Positions 25,501 to 37,500 of a stretch of DNA of 64,000 nt are shown piece by piece. Source of the stretch: Sthenelais limicola (lineage: Eukaryota > Annelida > Polychaeta > Phyllodocida > Sigalionidae); assembly GCA_942159475.1 (NCBI GenBank), contig OW804095.1, positions 55,332,773 to 55,396,772 on the forward strand. The letters run 5' to 3'. Position 1 is the stretch's first letter. The number at the start of each line of letters is the position of its first letter. The notes below the pieces were generated by a model that worked only from the letters and a program-made list of their open reading frames with translations, was not told the origin of the DNA and searched no databases. The translations under genes and the position numbers were made by a program.

Positions 25501-28500
25501 GTGACTCAGTCCGAACATGGGGCTTCATTCCTGGCACGTCCGGTCTAGTTACTAAAAGTATATTTGTAGAGAAACATTTTGACAATTTTGACCTAAGACT
25601 TTTCGTCCTATTTTTGTAATCTGAGATAGGATCTTGCCCATCGTATATATACCATAAAGAATTAAAATAAAGGGGTCTAAATTGTGTAACAAAGAAATTT
25701 CAAGGCCATAGCAACCGGCATGTAATTCATATTTGAAGCCATTGCAACAGGAACGCCTATAAAAGGCTTATATATCCGGTCATAATCTAGATCGATGTCT
25801 CCCATAATCCCTTATTGCTTTCCCATGGTATATATATGTTGCGCATGATCTCATCCTTCTCCCTCTGTTAACTAATACCTCTTTCCCTTCCTTATACCGC
25901 CTTTGATGTTGAGCCAGTCTCGGCTTGCAGAACCCTGCATATTAACCATGTACAAAGAATCCTCCCCTCAGCTTCACCTTCCCTATTCTATTGTCAATAT
26001 TGGTCCTACATATTTATATACCATCAGCCACATAAACAATGTTTCCTTTTATTCGTACTTGACATGAGGAGGCAATGAAACAAGCGTTGTCCTCCTTCCT
26101 CAACGCAGAGGTCAATTCTGTGTAATCAACTTTCATTTTGGTCAAGGTGTTGTTTTTGTTTGCATGTGCAGCGTACTTGGCATGCACTTATTTGGCGGTA
26201 AGTTCTGTGAACAGCCCGATGGCACCCCTTGCTCGTGTGAAGACATCCGAAATGGCACCATTTCATGCAAGGTTGACCGCAAGAACTTTGATACACTTCT
26301 TTGGTCCCTTATAACCGTATTTCAGGTAATTATGAAAATACAAGTCAGGATGCTTGTAAAAGATCTCTATTTAAGTATCTTAACACGTACGGATTGTTAA
26401 CAATAATAATCACTCTTACATCATCTTGATGGTTAATTTTCATCTAAAGTTTTTGCACATTCTTCTGCAATAGTCAAAAGTTTCTTTTTTCATTACAAAT
26501 AAGTGTGTGATCTAGTAATAATCAAGATTGCCGCCTGTTTTTATTATGCTAGAATGAGTAGACTTTGCACACTGATAGTTCTCTAGGAAATTCTTATTAT
26601 CATTGAAATTTGTAATCATACCATTTTAATGAGCAAAAATTACTATTATTTTGTCATTTCTGTTCTGGATTAACTCTCCCAACAATCGATATTCCTGATA
26701 CTCATAAAGGAACTACATTTAGCGAAATTATAATCAGAATTACTCAACCCCCAATCGAAAGTATTTAAAAATGTCATTAAATATAAGTCATTTTCAAGAC
26801 GACAGCATTAGCGAAAGGTATTTTTATTGTCGTGAATATTGTTATGCATTATCTCCATTAGCAAGTATGTAGAATGCATGAATACATATCGTGGGATGAT
26901 GGTAATTATCTATATATAACTCATGTGGAGAATGCTTTTTGAATGTAAATTGTTTCATCATTTAGCTCCTTGTTACCCCACTCATTCGTCTAGGAGCCTA
27001 GGTATTTTCCCAATATCTGATACGAAAGGAATGATATCACACCATACTTTCACAAAAGCCACTCCCATGTCAAAGGGCTGCATATAGTAGCCCATATTAC
27101 CTTGAATTCTACCAATCAGGAAATTATTTTAAGTACATGTTATTGACCGACAATATTACTATGATATATAATGTTATCGGTTAATATGAAATGTGCATAT
27201 CAGTTATCTATCTTCGGAGTTGTCTGCTGCGTTGATTATAAACCCTAGCGATGTCCAGAAGCAATAATATTATCACATGTGTACATAATGCACATGGGCC
27301 AAAGCTTGCTTTATTCAATTGACAGCGTATTGGCTTTTAAAGCATGAGCCCTAGTTGCCTAGTACCGAGTAGTGTAAGACCATTATGTCCGTCGTAGACA
27401 GGAAAAGTGTCCCAATAGGAAGACCATTTTCCGGTTATTTTGATCCGTTTCTCTATCTGCTATCCCGATGACAATATGCGGTATCTTGTCGCTGAGTCTC
27501 CAGGCGATAATAGGCGCCGATAACAGCGGCGAGCCGCGTTAGCCGCACAGTTGTGGACGGTGACGGAAAGATGGAGAAGATTCTCAAAGATTCTATTTGG
27601 CTCCATGCTTCTTTCTAATCCCGTTAGGTACGACATTTAGCTCATCTGCAGCCTTTCAATCAGAATCCTAGCATCCTCTTGCAAATAGCATCAGCTGGCT
27701 ACCGTCAGCGAGACCATGGAATCCACTTACCTCTGGCTAAAAGCTGATAAGTGAATTATCGCTGAATGGGTTAAGAAAGATGCATTGTCAGACTGGATCT
27801 CTGTGAACAGGAGTCTGTGGTTTTGACGTAATCCATACTCCAACATTCAGATTTGCACAAGTAAGTTCTCTATCAGACAACGTAGTTGTTGTTGGAGGTG
27901 GTGAATACTTGTCAACCAATAGAAATGTATAGGTCCAATTGGTTGGCAGTCAACGCATTAAAAATCCTGATGATGCCTGCAGCATATCAGTGATGCCAGG
28001 ATGTCCCTGAATTACATTCATCCATAGTGATTTACTAGGGCCTATCAGCCCTAAGGGTTTGATTCATCAACAAATAGAACAAATGACGCTATTCACCAAG
28101 CTTCTTTGACAAAGGACGCGTGATAGCAAGGGACTCAACGGGTGGCATTGATTGTGGTACAGGGAATCACTTGTACATGGCGTTTCATGGAAAGCGTCTG
28201 AGCCAATGCCTTTCTCAGTAGAACAATTCAGACAAGGACAAAGGAAATAAAACAATAATAAAATACTTTTTATTCTTAACGGTTTCCTGGTGACCCTAAT
28301 CCTTGGGGGTATTTTGTAGGTTTGCCCTTCTCATGATAATCCTCCTCCCGTGCCTTGAGGGGAGACTTTCCAGGCCTGAAAGCGAGAATAATGGCATTGA
28401 AAGTGATAACATTAACAGTACTTCCCCTCTGTTAATCTAGTCATCCAGCCGAGTGGTTCAAGTGAGCCGCTCTCTGTGGTCACATACAACCTCAAAAATC

Positions 28501-31500
28501 CATTTCAATGCACCTCATGATGCAATGAAAATCCATATCATCATACGGAACCCATAGATTCCTCATTGATACACCCTTCCATCGCAGCCACCACGTGCGA
28601 AGCTCGAAGCTAGAAATGAATAGGTCCCCTTGTTTTTACCCGAATATGCACTATAGTGACGGGGGTGAGCGACCAGAGAAGAATTATTTTCCAACTGCTA
28701 GCATCAAGGTCTGTGGAGGCAATGAAAGGTATGGTGGCATCTCTTGAGAAAATATGCTGAGCAAGCGGAATTTTATTAGCCATGACACTAACAATGTGGT
28801 TAGGGACATCCCCAGAGGCATGTGACCTCCTCCTGCCTGAAATGCCCATCGGGGTATTAATACAGAAGTCCTTAGTAGTTCCCATGTATGACCTAAGTAA
28901 TGGGATGGTGTAATACCATTCATTCCAGTACCATTGTCCCATAAAATGTATTACAGATTTGATGTATGAGGCAAAAACATAGATGTAGCCCTTTGACGTG
29001 AGCGTGGCCATGAACTAAAACTCATTTTACCAGTGCTAGGTCTCTTATTGCACGTATGCTATATTACCTTATTATATTATCACGGTGCTATGTACCCATT
29101 ATTGTAACAAGAGGTTATCAATATCACAAATATCCTATTAGTGAGAGCAAACGTAAATGAAGATTAACTTATTAAATGACGGTTACTATAAATACAAACA
29201 CTCAATATCAAATGATAAATCCTTGTCTTTGAGAAATACATAATAATCCTGTCTGTCTGTTATTCTTTAGATCCTGACACAGGAGGACTGGAATGAAGTA
29301 TTATACAATGGAATGCATAAGACCTCCGCATGGGCAGCTTTATATTTTATAGCCCTCATGACGTTTGGCAACTACGTACTCTTCAATCTGCTGGTTGCCA
29401 TTCTAGTAGAAGGATTTTCCACTGAGGTAAGACCTTTGTTTTGTTTTGAATGTTCTATTAAAGTATGTTGATGATTATTGCGCCTCTGTCTCCATTTATG
29501 CCACATATGGTATATATTATATCAATGGCATTGTACACTCAACTAAGCTCATCATGTGTTGCGATTTCTGAAGGTTGTTGAATCCATGATTATTTGATAT
29601 TCTAAAGAATGCATGGCCAAAGATTGTGCTGTCTGTCCTCGCAGCTAGTACGCACTCCGGCCTCTCCTTTAATCTTTAACGGGTTTGTGAATCGATAAGC
29701 TTCAATTGAGTTATGAAAGGTTTCTGGATTATGTTGTTACATTGGATTATTTCCAAGAAATCAAAGGGTTAAATTTTGATCATTGATATCCAATTAGGCG
29801 GAGATCTCTTGAGGGAAATTCTCCTTTTCTCCACTTTGCTAAATACGACTCCCAATATAACACGTTTTGTTCCTCCTTTCATTTATGCAGTGGATAAGAA
29901 ATCCTGTCTGACAGGGTTTTCATTTTCACTCTTCAGCTTAAAGTATGGGTTTCTGAATGTCTGAATATCTCAAGTAGCCTACAGGGAGTAAAAGAATCTC
30001 GATGATAAAAATGTATTTGAATAATCTTTACTTATGAGTTCCAGGGCTGTACGTTATAACTTTGACATCAATGTGGTGTTTGTTCGTGCCAAATTAATCT
30101 TTCTTTCGGCTTCCCAATGAAACTGGAGTCTCGTTGGTGTTCCCACTGCAAAAATATTAGTAGGTTTTCATTCTACTATGTCCCATAACTTCCGCTATAC
30201 TCGAAAACACAAGGTGTGCATGTGAGGAAAATCGCTTTCACGGTGGGGATTACCCAGAATGAACGCATGCTCTAGCTACACCTTGTAAATTTAACAAGCC
30301 AGCTTCAGCATGTCCTTAAAAGTCTAGGAGTTAACGATGCCATTACTCATGGTTCCATCGGCAAATACGACATGAATTGTGTCATCATGGCTTTTAGCGC
30401 GCTAACATTAAGGCAAGGTCTAGCTGAGAAAGGGAATTAAGATAGCATTGCGAGCGTGGCTAAAGCGGCGGTTACTAGGTAACTGTCCCTGAACATAGCA
30501 GGTGTGCCTGATCTAGAGACGAAACCCTTCAACCTTTAGACTAAAAAATCAATACATCCTGTCAACCCAAATATACAGGTTTAAATGTAATTCAGCACTG
30601 AATGTCTCACGAATTTCAACAGGTAAATGGAACACCTGCTGCGGCGAAATATCTTGATAGTATATTCCTATTGTATTTGTCCCTTTCTTTAATTATATTA
30701 AGAAATAAATTGGAGAGCCCTTGCAGAAACATTGTATATTGCTGTTACCCGTTTAAATGGAGAACACACGTATTATATATGATGACTGTTTTTATTTGAA
30801 GTTGAAATAAACGGGTGAGATGTGCAGGTATTCTGCCCCAAACAGAAAAAGAATTCATTAAACCGTGTCGAAGCAACGTATTATAAGTGTTTTCTTTGTG
30901 CGCAACATTCTCATATTCATTATATCCCCTAAAATTACGAGATATGTGTTACATTGACACAAATAACACAAACACATTTTTCTTTGTCGGTCTATATGTT
31001 GGGGTTTTGTACAATTATCATTTTGTATACATTTATATCATTGGGGCAAGCAATGCCTGGTTGACAAGCTTTTGCTATTAACCTTTTCAAGGATATGTAC
31101 TTTCCATAGTTCCGAGTATTTATTTTAGATTTTTATATTACCGATCATACGTATCAACTTGGTCGTTCTGCATTGTGTGTTTACATTAAAAACAATATTA
31201 TTCTAAGGGCAAAGAGTCGAATGACTCCTGAAAAGGGATTTATACCAACGAGCATACATTGGGATAGTCTCGTTGTTTATACCAAAGGAGAAGATTTCTT
31301 CCAGTGTATCTACCGGTCAGACTCTGACACTATATATTGGTACTCCAACGGACTTTGCGCAGATCGATATAAACCCATCTTTCTGCATTGGTCTCCTCAG
31401 ACGGGAAAGGTTCTGACCCCCTAATCCCATTTTCCCATAGGAGTAGTAACGGTTCGACCCCCTCGGTTACCATTCCCTCTCTAAACAATTGTTCTGTTGC

Positions 31501-34500
31501 CCTTCGTCCTCTAATTGATCGCTGTAAATAGAGATCACGTTTAAAACTGAGCTGCCCTGATCTTTAAAGGAGGATGAAAAGGCAAAGGGCTCTATTGACG
31601 AGGAGGAGAAGGAAGGTGGCGAGGAGGGAGAGGAGACAGAAAAACAGGACGACGAAGAAAAGAATACATCCATTGGTTGGACAGGACAGGTATCCACTAG
31701 CAAGCACCACGCACTCCCATGCGTGGAAGCACTCCTATACTTCTACTAGATCTATCCTTTCGTTTCAATGTGATAATCAGGTAGATTGAGGATGAGAAGC
31801 AGCAGCTTGGTGCTACAGTCACACCGACCTCCCTCAATGTACACTACGCCAACTAAATCACATGTATATACTCAAAAAACATCCTATCTGCAACATGCAC
31901 TATGCGGATACATTTCTCGTTCAGTTATTTAACTCGTATAGTGGAATAGCGGCCTAGAAATTACGCCCTATTTAGTTCCATATATAATTATGTTCTTATT
32001 AAGATCTTTTTTCTATTTTGATAATTGATGTCTTTTTCTCCCAATAAAAAATGTGGCAAAAAGCAACTTAGAAATAGTCTGAATTAATCCATGCATATAC
32101 ATGTGAAATAGTAGGTCGTTACTGAATGAGGTTAGGGTTAAGATAAACCACCAGGATGCTCCTCCCTCTAGCATGGTGTTGAGAAACGAAGTAGCGGTTT
32201 CTGTTTTGAAGGTCACGCTTCCAATTGCCAAAGTCATAGTGCACAGCCTGACCATTACAGGGCATACATCCTGCAAGAACACAGACGTCTACTATCCAAC
32301 CACCCACCCCTTACTTCTGTTTTCCGGGAGAAGTAAAGAGCCAGAGAATTGACCTTACTAATTTCTCTGACTGCGACCACAACCACGCTATAGAGACCTG
32401 TCTGTAATATATAATATATGATGTGGATTGCACTGCACTGTCTATATATATAAACGTAACTAGGATTTTTAATATTGATTTATCCTCAGTTCGCTTTATT
32501 ATTTTGTACGCCAGTTAGTGATAATCATAAATTCTTAAGAAACTTTGGAGAGTAGTTCGTAACATATTTAGTGAACTATTCTCTTTTCCTAGAAAATGTC
32601 TTTGCATTGAGCTTTTTAATGAGGCATCAATAAATTCTGGGTTGATTTAAGAATTGAGAGGATGCTGTGTTGTATTGGCATCGTTTTATTTTGAGTGTAG
32701 TGTATTTCTCTGCAAATGTTGAACAAAACCAGCCAATGCTTTAGATTCTAGTTTCCTGACACTTCGACCGTGATGCTGTCACTTATTTTCTTTCACTTCT
32801 GGGCATTGCAAACGCGCACAAGTTGAGTTACAGCTTGATGCATATTTACACTTCATGCCAATCTTTTCCCCTGGTAGGGAATGGGCGTTGACTGCCTTTT
32901 TGATTTTGATGTTTGACATAAAAATGCACCCAATTCAATCCTATAAATCATCACGAAGTAAGAATGATAGTCTCACGACATTGTCATTAAAATTTGGAGG
33001 CTTTCGGGTAATTTGTATTTTTATCATGATATTATTTTACCTCATGGATTGCATCTGTAGAAATCAAATCCAAGTCTGCATCTGAATGAAATTCGATGTT
33101 ACGTTACCTCCCCTTAACTAGAAACCCTTGTCTGATTCATGACTTAAGTGACCATCTAGTATAGCAGTCTACATTTAAGAATGCTATGTGTTTTTACTTT
33201 TAAAATATTAATTATGTAAAAAGGAATAAATCAGAAAGTAATGAGATTAGAATCTGGAATTTCGTTTACGAAGGTTGCATGTGTGCATGATGTTCTACTT
33301 TCCTATTAGGAAAAGGAAAGAGAGGATAGAGGGCTAATAGCATTGGATCTCGCAGAGAAAACTGCAAAGAGATTGGTCGAATACCAAATGGAAAAGAAAG
33401 AGGTTGTAGAGGTAATGAAAATCCGAATTGCAATAGAATAAAATGTCATATATCATAAAAGCTTATATTTATATTTTGTTTTAGATCTTTATTTTAAAGC
33501 ATAGCTTGAGAAACGTGTACCCTTGCGCAACTTCAGCAGGGGTCGTGTGTTTTCAAGCATACTTAATTCTGGCTTCTATGACTAATGCTTGCGATTCAAT
33601 TCCAGGATCCACATACACTTTGCCCTTGTAATTCTATGTCATGTGTAATAATCATGTCGAGAAAATGTCTCTCAGTGTACTACATACAGATTTATTCTCA
33701 CAGTCAAAGGACGGTTGCAGTTTGATGTTATTGTTGCTATGTTCTGTTTTGTCGTCGAGGAAACCAAAAACTGCATTTTGCAGGATAATGCCAATAATGA
33801 CAAAATGAAGCTCACTGGCTTCGAAAAAAATACATAACTAGAAATATTCTTTATATGACATGCATTCCAATTGTCAACCAATATTCTCTCATCCCTGGTG
33901 CATAATAATCTCTAAGTTTGTGAAAGCTCAAAACGTTATATCCTTTATACCTATATATTGTATGTGTGTGTATTTGAGTATGTGTGCACAGTATAAACCA
34001 GTTAACATAAAGCAATTGGAACAACGACGGTCTATCTTCTAGAAAGAAGTATGACCCTACAACTGAAGATTGGAGGTCGTGAAATGAATGAGGGTTCGGA
34101 AGATTAATCATCAGCACTATTGTAATATAAACATCTGAATCTCATAGGGAGAAGACCAGAAAAAGAGAGAAGAGCAAGAAAAGGAGAAACTAAAGGAGGC
34201 TGAGGCAGCCGCGATCGAGGCGAAGAAATTAGAGAAGGATACCAATAAGCATGTGATGAAGCACAAGGTCGTCAAGGTCAACGAGGACCCTAGCTGTGAT
34301 CTGAATGAAGACCCAAATGATGTCAAGAATAACAAAGAAAAGGGTAAGACACATTTCTTATAAAATACCTGTTTGATATCATCTAATTCAGTGGTCTTTC
34401 CCTGATTCTCAATAGTAGAAAAGAGTGACCATTGCCATTTCATGTTAAATCATTGAATGTTCCAAGGCCTTTAAAGTCCTAGCTAGTTTTCGCCCGCAAA

Positions 34501-37500
34501 TATAAGACCTCCGCTATATTGTTCCTTTCATTTGAGGGGGAATATTGGATGATGAAGCAGTAGTGACAAAATAAATACGGTCATCATATGTCTATGAGGA
34601 GAGAATTCCTGTGTAGCTATAAGAAAGCAAGGCAAATGTTGGTGAGCTTTATGGACTAGGGCACTGTTAGGGTGGTGATTTATACAGGTTGAGGGCCCTT
34701 CTAATCACACTAAGGGTTGTTGAAGACAAGCACATGGTCGCAGCGACTAGAGTCCAGCATTTGGACCCTTTTCATCCTACTCATACCCTATTGATGAAGC
34801 CAGCCTACCCTAAAATCCCTCTCTGACAGGGGGAGCTAAGAAAAGGTTTGCCAATAGGGATGGTCTTGCTTGCATGTAGACAGCTACTTAGGTTTTTTTC
34901 ATGTGCACTTCCCTGTAGGCCATCATTAAACCCCTACCCCTCGACCCTGAGATCTCCCACCCCCATGATCCATACTGCCACTGTGAACGCCATGACACGC
35001 CGTATTGCTCAGCGTTTAATAACGTGCAAGAGAGAAAGCAACTGAGGTTTCAAAGAAGAAAATGGCGCTTCGTGTGTTTTAAACACTGGGGAGGTTGTTT
35101 TCAGTCGGGGCATTGATCCGTTACTCATCGTTGTTACAATAGGCGGCTAATCCAAGACATGCATCAGATCTATACCAGGAACTGAATCCCATGTCTTGGT
35201 AATACCGCCTTTTATTGAAGGCGACGTGAGAAAGAAGTAGGAGAGAGCGAATGGGGGGAGACATGCAATGTTATATTGAGCAAGCATGCAGCGATTTCAA
35301 AATAAGATTTCTGAGGGGTTTTTTTCTAACATTCTACATGTATACGTTTGTATAGAGATTTCAACTCACACATTCTGAAGGTTTAGCTCTGAAGTAAATG
35401 ATCTTTTGACTAAATTTTATTTCCATGCCATACCCCGTGGTGTACATGGTTTTCATTGGAGCATAATACACTAATTTATGAACGTTATGTTTAGAATATT
35501 GCCTCCCTACATCAATATCACTGATATGTAAGGAGAAAATATTACAATTGATATTACCAGCTCAATTTAGGTATTGGTCTTTGGGGTATAGAGCAATTGG
35601 CCTTGTAGGAGGATATGGCCTGTTAGGAACAATTGTTTGTCCTCTGCACCATCATCGCTTGATCAATGGTGGGTTGGTAGAAGGTGTGGTAGGACTGCTG
35701 CCTGTTTGGCAAGACCCTGTTGATAGATGACCAGTGTGCATTCTATGAGGCATTCCCTCCATGGAAAAAGGAAAGCTCTAATCCATTGAATTGCATTTCC
35801 AGGACATGGTATCTCCAGCTTCTAAGAAATCCTTTATTTGTATTGATTCGGTGTATCACATTAAGGATAAGAAGTGTCTATTCGTACGTTGCAATGGAGT
35901 GAAGTAAGAAATGGTGTCTCAGTGATTATGTATCCTCTAAAAAAAAGACGTTTGTAAGAAGAAATGTTTCCTATAGTGAATAATAGAGTTCGCAGAACAA
36001 CATGATTATGAACCTTTAGATATTTCCTTTCTCTTCAAAATATTTATTTTTTTCTTCAGAGGAGCACGGTGATTCAAGTAAGTTTATAGTCAAAAATTGT
36101 AATATATTTCTATAGAAGTCACTGTGATTAACTAGACGATTTACAGGGGTCGGCTGTGCCTCGATGTAACAAGACTTAACAAATCAAGGGCGTGGGATGG
36201 CTGGATCAATGTTATTTATTAGTCATAGCCCTATTTCTCATAATCTAACCCCTCTGAAGAAGGCCTATGAGTATACGGTGTATTGCTAATGGTTAAGGTT
36301 TTGAAATATTTTTCATTGTCTGCTATGCCTAGTCTTTGTATTTCAATCAGAATAGATGAATGATAATCTATGATAAAACACGGTAACATCAACAGGACAC
36401 TCTAGTCCCAATTACTTCTTGCTGAATGAAAGCATAACCAACAGAAAAAATGAATAAGATTTTATGGAAGGGCAATATCATGCGTCCTATCATGTTCGTT
36501 TGTGTTTGAGTACCAATTCAAGTGGCCGCAATCGGTGTGTGACAGGCCCTTGTGCTTTGTTTCCAATCGAAGTCTAGGAGGATTGAACTTTGGATCCAAC
36601 AAACATAGTATCACCAGGTCGAGTACCTAATAGTGAATCCAATACCACCTGATCCGGAGTTACAAATGAAACATTCTCACTTTCAAATATTTCTTCTTGC
36701 AAAACATATTTTAATCGCTAATTAAATACAAAAGCTTAAAATTATAGATGTATGATTTTGTTTGCACAAACAGTGCAATCTGGTCCCATATGAGGATCAT
36801 GCCAGCGCAGATAGTCTGTAAAATAGGCATCAATATTTAAGCCAGACTCCGCTGCTAGACGAGGTCGTGATAATTTTATCCACAATACCTGTCCAAATGT
36901 GAACCTGACCTCATGGCATCATGCTATTCCTGGGATCCAAACCCTGACAAATTAAGAACTATTCAGTCATGCTTTGTAACGTTCAAGTATTTACATCAAA
37001 ACAAGCTTTAAAGAAAAAAATATTTAACAAATTTAACATATATCCTCAGCTGTTGTCATGGTTTTTCTGGTTCTTGGAAGTGTAAACTGACAAAGAATAA
37101 AAGTATTCATCCTCCTCACGTGGCCTAGAAACAATTCATGTGTTGCGAAATAGTATCAGTATCATACAACATGATAAATTCGCAAGACGTCAAAAACTGG
37201 TACATATAATATCATGATATTTGCTAAGAAACTATATCATAACTCATAACAAAGAACTGTACATACTTAACACAAACGCTGTTGTGCAGGGAATAAACCT
37301 GTTCTGATTACCTTTGATTTATATTTTGTTTGGGCCTATTTGCTGTTGCTTTGTATATTTTATTTCTTGATCGTGCACACCAATTCTGAGTTGATTGCCA
37401 ACCAATAACTAACAAGCTGGACCTCTGATTCTTATTTATTTTATAGAAAAGAAAATGCTCGGGCTGCCTCCATCCGTTTCTGTCACAAAGGACGAGAACG

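Larger units (their letters stand above)
24908..26171 (+). other. Cav3: Intron between the alternative turret exons
   Basis: A 1.26-kb intron with TGCATG at 24948-24953 and again at 26161-26166. Otherwise featureless. Confidence 0.7.

Noticed and set aside
28445..28475. tRNA-like A-box wording (cagccgagtggttcaagtga), possible tRNA or SINE
   Set aside because: No convincing B box, no cloverleaf pairing and no recognised SINE body downstream.
28610..29011. Minus-strand open frame of 133 codons in the intron before the domain II filter exon
   Set aside because: No recognisable domain; one such length is expected by chance in a window this AT-rich; no sign of a promoter or splice context.
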